Source: Strigamia acuminata (lineage: Eukaryota > Arthropoda > Chilopoda > Geophilomorpha > Linotaeniidae). Taken from it: a stretch of 64,000 nt of DNA. The stretch's first letter is position 1; every line of letters begins with the position of its first letter. Under the pieces are notes generated by a model, which worked only from the letters and a program-made list of their open reading frames with translations, made no database searches and was not told the DNA's origin. A program made the position numbers and the translations under genes. The stretch lies in NCBI GenBank assembly GCA_949358305.1, contig OX442316.1, positions 6,758,001 to 6,822,000 on the forward strand. The letters run 5' to 3'. This document shows, in pieces, positions 23,790 through 35,900 of this stretch.

Positions 23790-26004
23790 TCACTGCTGTA
23801 CTTCACATTTATCTTTTGGGGTCCACCGGTCTTTTACTGCTAACCAAATGGAGCCGGGTAATCTCTGGTTTTCTTTAATCAATTCAGTCATCGCATTTGA
23901 TGTCTGAAAAATCATGTTTAAAATAAAATTTAAAAGCAACATTGGAACTATAGAACTTACTTTAGCTGCTAACTGCTCTGGTGAACATAAACTATCAAAT
24001 AAAATTGGCTTTCCAATATGTGTACTATGAAATTAAAAGTATTTACGTAAAAATTGCAACTTTTAATACAAAATGGCTTACGTTAGTTTGACAGGAAACC
24101 CTCCACATGCTGGAGGAATTGGATATGGCAACTTGTTATGCAGAAAGATAAATATTGCTAAAAAATAATTCAAAATTTTATCGGGAAAAAGCACCAAGAA
24201 AGGCTTACACTTACATCTTAGTAATGATGGTACTCTATACGCTTCGCGTATATTTTCAGTGAAAACTGGAATTATTGGCTGCAAAAAGAATAATTTTTCA
24301 AAACAATTAAGGCTGAAATAGGATGTATTATATTGAGGTCTTACAACTTTAGCTTGAATGGCAACACGAGCAAACCCAAGTTTATTGTTCCAACAGAGTT
24401 TATACGATTCGTGGTCACTAAGTAAGGCCTCTAAACTTCCTCCCGGTGCCACTAGGACAATGTCACCCTTATTCAGAGCATTGACACAACATTCAGCTGT
24501 ACCAGGCACAACATTAACGATTTGTTGAAAAAATGGCCAACCTGGGAGAAGAAATGTTAAAAATAATTTAAAAATACATTCATTTTTAATCCATATTTGA
24601 CGTAAAAGCAGACTTATACACGAGAATAACGCTTACAGTATAAAAGAGCCACAAACAAAATGAAGAAACGGAAACTATAGAGAATATAAAAACATATTTA
24701 ACGAAAAAAGATAGAAGAAAAACAAAACACGTACAAAAAAGTATATAAACATAATTGCACAATTTAAATATTTACCTTTCAGTTTTGCAAAGGACCTGTG
24801 TAATACTACTCTCAAAAAACGTTCTTTCAGTTTTAACCGCATGGATGTGGCACAAAGAAAATAAGCATCCAATGCAAACGCCCCATGATAGAAAACCAAT
24901 AACGCCGGTCCTTTATTCGGAATATTTTCTAATCCATTAATAGTATAACCTGAATTAATAAACAATTATTAAGCAATTATAAAACGACAACATCATAAAA
25001 TATACTCTCTGTTTTTATTTACTCTTGATGAAGCATATTTTTAACATTAATTTGATTTACGATGCACATTTTCAAAAATAGCACGTGTAAGACCTTGACG
25101 CAACCTTCACATCACAACTTTATGACATGTAACTCATTAAATCCCTTCAACAATTTGGAAATCTGTCTTCACTAAGGGCAGACAATTTTGAAGAGCAATA
25201 TTACAATGTTTAGTATTAGCATAAAATAAAAATATAGCTTAATTGTAGATTAAAATTGCAGTAGAAAGACATTTGAGTAAGAATTCTAGAAATGCGTGTC
25301 GAGGCTTCGCTGCAGTGCTTATAGAAGACATGCTTTATTAGATCAAATAAAATTAGAAAAGTGTGTGTAGTATATTAAAGTTAGGTGGAAAATTAGTGTT
25401 TTAAAGAATGAAATTGATAAATAAAATGATTACCGTGCCAATATTTTCCAATATTGCACCAAACAGAGCCGATGAACGAGCGAATGGCCTGCCACTGATC
25501 GTAGTCATCAAAACTAATACGAAACTGTTTGGCGATAGTTAATACTATGAAGTAGACTATGGCTGATGGCAGATGCGAATATATCAAAAGAAATGACCAC
25601 AATGGAGTTAAAAATATCACCTGTTTCAGAAAATACAAAAAGAATGGATTGATAAGATTTGTGAAGATGTTTACTCGTAACTTACTGTTTGATTTTATTT
25701 AGTAAAAAGCAAAAGCACAAAACTTTCAAAATCATCCGACAGTGTAGTGCTCACTGACCTCATTTTATCCCCCTTTTTACCACGTATTGCAACCTAGCAT
25801 GACGTAAGCTAACGATTACAAATTATTTTTCTCGATTTCCCTAATAAAACGTATTTGGTTCAAATTACTTACCCCCAATATAGTAATTAGCACATAGAAA
25901 TTCCAGTTATTTGGATCGGGCCAAGAATTTGTAGCAATTAAATGCGAGCCATTAAAAACGTTGTGTATCTGTGGTGATAACGTGTCCATAGAAAAGGAAT
26001 TCAT
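23790..26004 (-). CDS. TMEM68: TMEM68-like membrane acyltransferase
   Basis: Eight exons: 25873-26004, 25434-25620, 24776-24949, 24345-24541, 24215-24278, 24082-24157, 23961-24024 and 23790-23903, giving 335 residues in consistent phases. Two hydrophobic segments lie near residues 30-85. The acyltransferase core follows: YHGAFALD (His/Asp catalytic motif), LVAPGG, SLEALLSD, GFARVAIQAKV, PIIPVFTENIREA and GGFPVKL. This order matches TMEM68, an ER enzyme of the plsC/DGAT2-related group that has been reported to make triacylglycerol independently of DGAT1/2. The proposed substrate follows from the family, not from this sequence. It is divergent from the MPV17L2-like gene, 1.6 kb away. Confidence 0.88.
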
Positions 26005-27610
26005 TTCGGTTCAAAGAACACCTATTAAATACACATAAAAATAGATATAGTATATAAATTATGTCAGCTAAAACATGAAAATTAAAAACGATATTCTCAT
26101 TGATAAAATACATTAATTTGAATTTTTTTGTAATTACTTACATAAATAAAATATAAAAAAAATAATAAAAAAATAAGTCAAACAGTTGTAACGAAAACAA
26201 TACAGTAATAAAAAGGAATATGACACAAAGAAATCCTACCTGTAGTCAGTTTAACATTACAGCGTTTCACCCCGAAGTTAAAATCGAAATGAGGTCCGAG
26301 AGAGGTCGTTTGGCTTTTCCCTTTGCCTCGCTAACCCAATCATTCTTTCTTGTCCCGCATGGATTAGCTCACTTCTCGATCCAACTAGCATCCTGTCAAT
26401 ATTTACACTTTGAATAATTCTGCAAAAATTATTCATATACATATATTTAATCATTGTAATTATTTATTTCTATTTTTACCATTCTTTTACAAACTGGTTT
26501 TTCTAGTCTAGTTGTTTAATTACTTTCACTTCATGGAATGTGTTTCAATTTCAAATAATGTCAGATCATTGATCGAGATATTTGAAGCGTTTCGACAAAA
26601 AACGATTGATTAGGTAGGCTGAATTAAATTAAACATTACGGAAAAGAAAGTTTTTACTTCCGCAAAACAAAAAATTGGACAAACAAAACAGTCCTCAGTC
26701 ATCACTAATTTGAAATGCTGATCACCTGCAAACTTGACCCCATCACTTTATTTCTTTTTCAATCTTTTTATTTTTTATTAAATAAGGAATAAAATACTTT
26801 AAAACTTACGTAATAGATTTTTTAAAAAAATCGGTTTTCCAGTATGACCAAAAGTTTCTAGAGGTGTAAAAGTTTTATTCGAACATCCGCTTGGGGTTAG
26901 ATTTAAGTAGGGAGTTTGAAGTCTTAACCTAATTTTTTTTTAATGAGAGAAACATCAACCCACAGCTGGTTTTTTCTTCTTCAAATATTTAGGTCCCCAC
27001 CTGACATTTTTTTTAAATTTCATTAAAATCTCGTTTTTGAATATTCATTAAAAATATAGCGTATAAATTAAATTTTTAATTACACTAAGAAGTATTCTTT
27101 GGAGTCTCAAACAGGTCAGATTTTATCTTCATTAAGATAAATTTTTAATCAAAGTATTGAAAGAAACAAACGTATGAGATAGTTTCTGTCAAATAATTAT
27201 CCGGAATTGATTTTATTATCAGATAAAATATGAATGATGAGTCAGAACAAATTCAGGGCAAGAAAAGGTGCAGTGCAGCTGATTGCATAATATCAATTCA
27301 GTTTTTAGTTCTACCGAGCTTTAAGCGATAAATCCAGAACGATACCCAAACAACATATGAAATCATTAAGTATTAATGTACAAAAATAAAAATTAAAATA
27401 AAAAATTAAAAAAAATTCTGATATTTTTTCCACCATTTAATTTTAATTTTTCATTATTTAATCATAACAATCCAATCGTAACAAAAAGAATGTATGTGAC
27501 GTCGTCCTTCAGTTAGAAAAATGTTGTTTTAGCACTAACATGGCGCAGCAAATTAATTTTTGAATTAAATAGTCGATTGTTTTCTTTCATTTACTTTTCT
27601 CTTGTTAAAA
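26005..27610. other. Intergenic region between TMEM68-like and MPV17L2-like genes
   Basis: AT-rich and without a supported gene. A more mixed-composition patch at about 26.22-26.42 kb lies upstream of the TMEM68-like gene and could be its non-coding first exon or promoter, but no motif settles this. Confidence 0.35.
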
Positions 27611-28630
27611 ATGATGCGGTGGCACTGTTTAGTTCGTAATTTTTCGTTTACGCCCAAGCCTACACGTAACAAATTCTTTGGTAAATACCTAATATTGACG
27701 AATACAATAACTAGCGGCGTGCTTATGGGATCTGCAGACGCCTTCCAACAAACTCTAGATCGGTATAAACATAAAGAAAATTTTAAATACGACCTGCACA
27801 GAATAAGTTAGTACTAAAATAAAATAGCATTAATTTTAGCCCAAATTAATAAATATTTTTTACATTTATTTTAGGCCGTATGTTTGCAGTAGGCATTGCA
27901 CTAGGTCCAATTGTGCATTTTTGGTATACGAGATTGGATAAATTTTGGCCCGGTCAGGCAAGGAGAACAGTGGTAAAGAAAGTATTCGCAGATCAACTTA
28001 TCGCGTCTCCAATTTTCTTAATTTTATTCTTTACAGGTAATAAAAAAAAGATTTCGAGTTTAGTCAAATTAGGTATACTTTATTCATTTGCAATTGCAGG
28101 TATGGGCAAGTTAGAAGGAAAAACATTCGGTGACTGTTTTGAAGAATTAAAGCAAAAATTTCCATTTATGTATTTGGTAAATAAGTTTTTCCTAAATTGA
28201 TTTTTCGAAATTTTTAATTTTAAATTTTCTTTTTGATTTTTCTTTCAGGTTGAGTGGTTTTTTTGGCCACCAGCTCAAACAGTTAATTTTTTATATCTGC
28301 CACCACATTTTCGAGTTATTTATGTCAATTGTCTTATATTATTGTGGGATTCATTTTTATCTTACATGAAGCACAAAGTATAATAATAGCTGAAACAAAG
28401 GGTAAGAATATATATATATATAATCCGAATTATTTTTTTTCAGGACCAGAAGTTACCTCCATTTGTCCATACAGACACGGGTAAAAACGAACGTTGTTTA
28501 TAACTGCTAATGATTTAACAAATGAACAAACTCGGCCTGTTTTTATCATTCATAAGCATCGATTCTAGTCTTTATTCCCGTTTTAAACATTTCTGATTAT
28601 TCCAATTTTTCAGGACCTAAGGAAATGTGA
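27611..28630 (+). CDS. MPV17L2: MPV17L2-like mitochondrial inner-membrane protein
   Basis: Six exons: 27611-27806, 27875-28036, 28100-28176, 28249-28377, 28444-28480 and 28614-28630; 205 residues. The N-terminus is basic and free of acidic residues (MMRWHCLVRNFSF), fitting a mitochondrial address. Mpv17/PMP22 family motifs follow: GALM-type VLMGSADAFQQ, MFAVGIALGP, HFWYTRLD, KKVFADQLIASP, VEWFFWPPAQTVNFLYLPPHFRV and a final WDSFLSYMKHK. Human MPV17L2 is linked to mitochondrial ribosome assembly. The last two tiny exons are inferred: if the donor after MKHK were not used, the protein would stop one codon later at 28381-28383. An AATAAA signal follows near 28660. Confidence 0.85.
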
Positions 28631-28942
28631 TTCTCTATTCAATGAAAGAAAAAATGTAAAATAAATTTTATTTTTACAAATGAATTTTGCTCACCTAATG
28701 ATAAATTAGCTGAAAAGTTTCAAGGTTTTGGGGGGAACGGGGAAGAATTATGACGCTTCCTTATCATACTATACTTATTTCCTATGTGATCATTTCGAAA
28801 TCTTAATTGTTTAACCTGATCTGAACTACTATTTTTATGCGGAATAAAACCACATTTATAATTTATTAAAGCTTATTTTTATTCATCAATAATTTTCCCA
28901 GTGTAAATACCACAAAATTACGTATATAAATTCACAAAAAGC

Positions 28943-30848
28943 TTATAATTGAGCCACTTCGTGCAAATACGCAGCCAAAACTTTAGTCTGAAATAAAAAC
29001 ATGCAATTAGAATACCATTTTAGACGTTTTAGATCGTTAATACCCCTTCGATGTAGTTTCGCACGTCGATTTTCTCGTTCTGCGAGTGCGCTCCATCGTC
29101 GGCTGCACCCATTGGTAAAAGCATCACATTTTTTCCAGTAACTTCTTGCAAGGTGAGGGTGACTGGGATGCTCCCACCTTCTCTAGTTAAATCCGGTTCG
29201 ACTCCAAACACAGACATCATCGCTTTTTTACCAGCTTGGTAATGCGGGTGGCAAGGATCACTCATCCATGCTTTACCCCCGTGCGTCATGTATGCCCTGC
29301 AATTATAAAATCGTAAAAATTGTTTTTTTTTAAATTAAAATAGAAAAATTCACTTGAAAGAATTTGGCGAGTTGAGATTTGCAAACTGCTCATTTAAATA
29401 TTTCGTCACGAGTTCTTCGATTCGTTCTGGGCTCTGGTTTGGCACAATTCGAATCGAAAACTTTCCGATTACTTTACTAGGAATAACAGTTTTTTCACCA
29501 TCTTCATAAAAAGCACCTTGAATTCCTACAAAAAAATTAACAAATAAAGATTAGACATTTTAGTTTTGATTTAAACACTTCGTGGTACCGTGAATTGAAA
29601 GTGATGGAAAACGCCAACGATGCATTAATGTTTTCTCTTTGTTGCCCACATGCATGAGTCCGCGACACCCAACTGATTGTTGATACTCGTCCAAATCGAA
29701 ATCGATTTTTTCATAAATCTCAGATTCTGATGACCCAACAGCCAAAACGTCATCCATAATTCCGGGTATTAGAATAGCGCCTTTATTATCGACCAAAGTT
29801 GCTAAAATGTTGACCAAATCAGTCATTGCTTCGTGGCTGAAAAAGAGGAGAAAATCATTCAATTTGTAGCGAATTTGCAACTCCAAATACTCACACAGAA
29901 CCCCCAAATACTCCCGAATGAAGATCCTTAATGGCACATTCGACTTCAACGAAGAAATAACAAACTCCTCGTAAACCGTAAGTGAGACAAGGAGTCTTCG
30001 TTCCCAACCAGTAATTATCAGATATGCAAACGAAATCAGTTCCTTTGAGAAACCCATCTTTTTCTCGTTTTAGTAAATCATCCAGGCCTTCGGAACCCGA
30101 TTCTTCCATTCCTTCGAAACAAAACTAGAAAAATAAATCAAATAAACTTTAATATTCATTCAAAAACAAAAATTAAAAAAATTAAAAATAAAAACCTTTA
30201 TATTCACTGGCGCCTCTAAACCAGCAGCTTGAAACGCCTCGATTGCGTGTATCCAACCCAAAACGGGCCCTTTATCATCAGTGGACCCTCTACCATACAA
30301 TTTCCCATCTTTTTCAGTCAGTACAAAAGGATCTGTATTCCATCCATCTTCCTATTTTATAAATAGTTAATTCTTTAAATTTTTTTTTTAAATTTAGTAT
30401 TTTTCAAATATACTTTTTTCGCAGGTTGCACATCCAAATGGCCGTAAATACAGACGGTTTTTTTATTCGGATCATTTCCCAATTGTCCAAAAAGGACAGG
30501 CGGCAGTGGGAGTCCCCCGGATTCGCCCAATTCTTCGAATGTAACAGTTGCTCCCAATTTTTTCAACCTCTGAAAGACAATTTTCAGATATTTCAATTTC
30601 AACTTTGATTGGATTTTCGATTTCAATTACCTCTGCAGTCCATTCTACCATTTTCCGAATTTCCGGCCGGCATTCTGGATCAGCTGACACACTCTTAATT
30701 GCAACTGCCTCCCGCAAACATTCAATGAATTGAAGTTTGTTGTCGTCGATGTAACTATACGTGAGAAAGAAATCGGTGAGTAAATGCGATGGATTTTAAA
30801 GAGTTTGACCGGTTTTTACCTGAAAACCTTAGCTAAGTCTTGTGCCAT
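28943..30848 (-). CDS. CNDP2: Cytosolic non-specific dipeptidase (CNDP2-like, M20 family)
   Basis: Nine exons: 30820-30848, 30631-30754, 30414-30569, 30196-30351, 29895-30124, 29589-29836, 29354-29525, 29044-29296 and 28943-28987, giving 470 residues, near the usual 475. Metal-site motifs of M20A dipeptidases are all present: YGHLDVQPA (His), [10 protein letters not shown] (bridging Asp), [10 protein letters not shown] (catalytic Glu), ISDNYWLG (Asp) and the late His in [11 protein letters not shown]. Further family signatures are [11 protein letters not shown] and [18 protein letters not shown]. There is no signal peptide, so it should be the cytosolic form that hydrolyses dipeptides such as Cys-Gly. 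It is head-to-head with the caspase gene, 475 bp apart. Confidence 0.95.
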
Positions 30849-31323
30849 GACTGTTTAACTGACAAATGGGAAATGGGAAGTGAAGACGAGAACTAGTATT
30901 TTATACTTTCGTGAACACCCGCAAACAATTGCCAACTGATATCGGGAACAATCCTAGTGATATCGAAACCAAAGTTCGCAGTAACGATTACAAGTTGAAT
31001 AAACTAGTTTCCAATGACAAGTAACAAAGCACGTGAGGGCTGTGACCTTGTAATTTTCGCCTAACCCCAGCACGATGCCCTGTAGTAATTTAATACTGTA
31101 ATTTTAAACTGTTTTTTAAATTCGGTTTTATTTTCTCGTCGGTGTTTAGTGTTTCCTAAGAAATGGTTCATTAGAAGCTGCTAAAAATAAAAATGTAAAA
31201 AATGGATAGCTACCTCATGCGAAATCTAGTGAGGAAGTTCGCTAATTGGAAAGATCGAAGAACCACCTGTAACCGTCCCACTTCTGGAATTCCGTCCTAA
31301 TTGATGATAATTCCTGAGTTATC
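30849..31323. promoter_or_regulatory. Shared upstream region of CNDP2-like and caspase genes
   Basis: 475 bp separate two divergent start codons, so the region must hold both promoters. No clear TATA box or repeated site was recognised. The call rests on gene geometry only. Confidence 0.45.
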
Positions 31324-32854
31324 ATGGAAAAGGAACATAGAAATATTATTAGAAGAAGGTTAATTCCGTTAGTGAACAGTATACACGATTTTGAAGACGT
31401 TTTAGCCAAATCCTTGGAATTTAATATATTTACTCAGTTAATGATAAATGACATAAAGGTAAATTTTATTAATATTAATCCAATATTTGTCAGTTCACAA
31501 GTAAAATCCGTACAATTTTCAGGATCCAAAATACACCGAACATGAACAGAAGAGAATTTTTTTTTTAAATCTAACTACACGTGGTCCAGAAGCGTTTGAA
31601 AAATTGATTCAAACATTACGTCAGACAGATCACGAAGCCACGGCAGATATTTTAATATCGGAACACTCGTTTCCCGACAGCGCAACATCACGACATCGCG
31701 GTAGTGGCCCGTTTACGGAATCTCTTTCTAAGCCAATTGGTTAAAAATTAACGACCCAACTCTAAATCCCTCGGTGACATTAATATATTTCGATATTTCA
31801 GGAGTTGTTAACGTCAAAAAGGCAACTGCATTCAACGGAGGAAACTTAAACGATAGACAAGTGAATATATTCGCCTCTTTGTTGTTTTTATCTTGTATTA
31901 ATTATATATTTAATCCTTAGGCATACAAAATGACTTCAAATCCAAAAGGATTAGCACTTATCATCGTGAATAAAAACTTTAATGACAACTTCTATGAGAC
32001 AAGAGATGGGGCCGATGAAGATTACAGATTGACCACGGAGCTTTTCACTCAACTAGGCTATAAAATATTTCCTTATATCGATAAAACTAGAGAAGTAAAG
32101 TGTTTAATCGCGTTATAAGACGTTATTACAACAGTGTGTAATTTTCATTAGGAAATAGAAATAATTGTTGGAGAGTTTGTCAAAAATTTCGAGTCTCACG
32201 AAGTGGACTCGTGCGTCGTTGCAATTAGTACGCACGGTGAAGAAGACGGTTTGGTGTGTAAGGATAATATTCTGTACCCTACGAGCCTATTAATACAAAA
32301 ATTCAACAATCAAAACTGCCCAATGCTCAAAGCGAAACCCAAAATGTTTTTCATCCAAGCGTGTCGTGGAAATAATTTAGACGCTGGCGTGCCATTAGTT
32401 GATCGAAGAGATTCAAAATCAGAACCGGAAAGGAAAATACCTTTCCCACCAGTTATCCCGCCGTATTTGCCTTCGACTACCGATATTATTGTTGTTTATC
32501 CAACTCAATTCGGTGTGTAATTGTCTCATTTGTCGTTATTTTTATTATAATAAACAATTGTTTCTCAGGATTCGTAGCTTACAACAACGATACTCATGGA
32601 AGTTGGTTTTTTAGCACTCTCACCAGAGTTTTTATGGAAAATGCGTACAAAGTTGAATTCCAACATTTGCTCACTGAGGTATTGCACGATTCAAATTTTA
32701 GAAATAATTAATCCTTTCACTTTTCTTTTATTTTTAGGTGAGTGATCAGTTAAGCCGATTGAAGGCTTATCCCGACAGCGAGAAGCAATCGACCGAAGTG
32801 CAGAATTTAGGATGGCGGAAGAAACTGTATTTTAATCCCGGATTGTATAAATAA
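31324..32854 (+). CDS. CARD-containing (initiator-type) caspase with altered S1 pocket
   Basis: Seven exons: 31324-31458, 31523-31739, 31802-31860, 31921-32094, 32152-32512, 32569-32678 and 32738-32854; 390 residues. Residues 1-90 look like a CARD (RRRLIPLVNSI, RGPEAFEKLIQTLRQTDHEATADIL), as in caspase-2/9/Dronc. The protease domain has the S1 arginine in ETRDGADED (Arg165), catalytic His223 in ISTHGEED and Cys266 in the canonical pentapeptide QACRG. The p10 part is FGFVAYNNDTHGSWF. Here the second S1-pocket arginine, found in the usual S-W-R-N stretch, is Asn321. That residue normally helps hold the P1 aspartate and peptide backbone, so specificity or activity may differ. The inter-subunit linker contains Asp residues for processing. 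It converges on the SLC12A9-like gene with a 127-bp gap. Confidence 0.92.
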
Positions 32855-32981
32855 ATTTGTCAAGACTTTTCTAATAAATTTTACATTTATTTGTAAAGCA
32901 ATTTAAAATATTTACACAAAAATAGGAATTTTTTTTATTGCTACATTCGTGACACTATAAAAGCCAATGACAAATTTTTTT

Positions 32982-35900
32982 TTACAACGTCGTTGTGGTC
33001 ACCGGACTAATTCCATGGACTAACACAGTCGGTGGTAAATTATTAGTCATCAGTTCTAATAATCGCAAATACATGAGTCTCTGATCCTCATCATTCGGCG
33101 GAGCGCACAGGTAGAAGAAAGAGACCGCACTCTGAGCACTCTGATTACGGATCAATTCGTTCACACTGAAAAACCAAATTAATTCAATAATTAAATTAAA
33201 CTAAATTAAATCAAATCGATCTTATACCCTTCGATGTATTCCGATGATATTTTATTCAAGTTTAAGTTCTTCGGGCTATCCGAGTACGGGTAAAGTGCGA
33301 AGGTATCATCCCACACGACAACAGAAATGGTAGCTTCAATTCGGAGAAGTCTTAATAATTCTTCGATTTGTTTCTCCCAATGTAAAGATTCGGGCATGTG
33401 ATTTGTCATACACAGAACGACTCTTACTGTTGTTTTCTTCCGCCACGTTGATACCTAAACAAGCAAGACAGTTTTATTTATAAATATACATCACTTTTAT
33501 CACGCTTACCATGTTAAGTATGCAGGCCAGCTGCATGACGAAAAGTGACGTTGTGTCATACAAGCAATGTTTATCGGGTTGGAAAAAATTGACGGGCCAG
33601 ACATCAATTGTCAGATTTTGAGACTTTAAAATGGCCGTTTTGTCCAGCAAGTGAAAATGTCGGCAGAGGCAAACATTTTTCTGTAATAATATCGCATCTG
33701 CCACCATGTTGACATATTCACTTGGATAAAGCTGTTTGCTTGTATCTGCTTCACGCACACGGAAAGCTTGTGGTAAATCGCCTAATTCGACAAAAACGCT
33801 ATTCCTTTCGGTCGTAGGTCTGCAAATTTAAAACAAAACAACCAAAATTAATTAATAAAACATTTTAAAACTAGTTAAATTACTTTCGTAAAAAATCTTC
33901 TTGCGGGGTGTCGTCGTAGAAACCAAATATTATAGTATTTGGTTTCATAGCACCCAAACCAGAAAGACGAATTAAATTGTGCATTCCTTCGCGAACTGAA
34001 TTGGTAATTATTAATTCCACGAACGCTTTTACTTTCAGATGATCGATAAGTTTGAGCCAGTATGGATATTCGTCTTGAACAGGATCTTTGTCATGAATGT
34101 CAAACATGGATCCCACTCTTACGTTTCCCAGAACGTATAAACCACTTTTCTTCAAATCGTTAACAAATGTAATAAGTGGAACGCAAGTACGAGGATTCGC
34201 AACCATCAGTAACATCTGAGGACGCCAAAACTTGACGTGATCTTTTCGTGAATCAAGCAGCAATAAATATTTTCGTACCTAACGGAATAAATCAAAAGTA
34301 TTCGTTATTAATTTGATTCGAATAACTCGTCCGATTCAACATTACTTGATGAAAAATGAGTGCTTGACTTATTGAACCCCAATTCGAAACTGGCGAACGT
34401 AAATGCAAAGCAATTATTAACAACAAACACGCAATGATGCAACATGCGGCGTATATTGCATTAATAACGAACATCATTGCCAAAGTTCCGATGAATCCTA
34501 CGATGCAAGTATGCCAAGAAAAATATTTAAATGACGGCCTAAAAAAAAATTAAAATTAATAATTTGTATCGAAGTAATCATTAATTTATAAACCGAAAAT
34601 TTGGAGCCGATGCAAATTCTAATGCCAAACAAGCTATGTTTGTAGCACAGTACGAAAGAAGAAACAACACCGATGTAATTTGTGCAATTTTGTTCAAACT
34701 TCCAATGAGCAAAGTAACCTGAAAAATATTTTTAAAAAATTATTTTATAATTTCAGATCAAAATAAATCAACAAAAGTGAACATTACTTGAACTAATAAA
34801 TAGGAAATAAATACGGCGGCTATTGGGTTTCCTCTAAACACTCCACGAGCAACCGGCCTTAAAATAATTCCTGTAAAATCAAATCGGGATTTTTGTGTAT
34901 CGTGTTTAGAAATTTAAAATCTCTTAAAAATTAAAAATAAAATCATACCAAATAAATTATCCTTTGCCAACGCCTCTAAAACTCTCGAGGCACCAATTAA
35001 ATTACTTAAAGCTGCCGACAAAGTTGCTGCAAACATTCCAATCACCACTAACCAAGGCGTGAAATCAATATCTTGCATAAACGTGTAATTATTTTTAAGT
35101 AAAAAACTAAATTACAAACAAAAAAAAAACAAAAAATAGGCCAAATTAATTAAAATAATAACAAATAAATATAAACAAAATATTCAAAAATTTGCTTGAA
35201 TTAATTAAAAATTTCAAGGAATTAATTTTCATGCCGTTTGTTAGTCAAATGTTTTGCTGCACCGCAATAGCTTTAAGTAAAAAGATTAAAAGAAGAGAGA
35301 TACAATAAATTGGAATTTCTACAAAGGTTAATTAGTTACCAAAAAAGAAAAAAAGTTAATCGCTAGACCCCTTACCAAATAAATCATCCCTGCAAACCGC
35401 TTCCAATACTCTCGACGCACCAATCAAAGCACTAAGAGAAGCGGACAGTGTGGCAGCAAAGATTCCCACAGCCACAAAAGGTTGCCAAAGATTGATACTT
35501 TGCATATAAAGGTAATCATTTTGCAAAAGAAAACTACAACAAATCAACCACGAAACAATAAGAACACGAAACAAATTTTTCCCATTTTCCAAATGAAATC
35601 AAAGCAATCAAGAATGAGTTAACCGGAAAAGGAACAAAAATAGTACATAAATCCTAGCAGCGTAATGAAAAACACTCGCAAAAACAGCAGTTAATTCAAG
35701 CAAATGTTTGAAAATGAACATTGTTTGCATTGTACTTGGTGCATGATCCAGCGGTCAATAAAGACAAAACGATGTAAATAATTGCGGTAAAAGCAACAGC
35801 ACATAAAGTTCCCTTTGGAATGGAAGTACTGGGCTCTTTCAAATCACCTACAAATATAATATATCAATTTTTTATAAAAAAAAATTAAAAAAAAAAAAAT

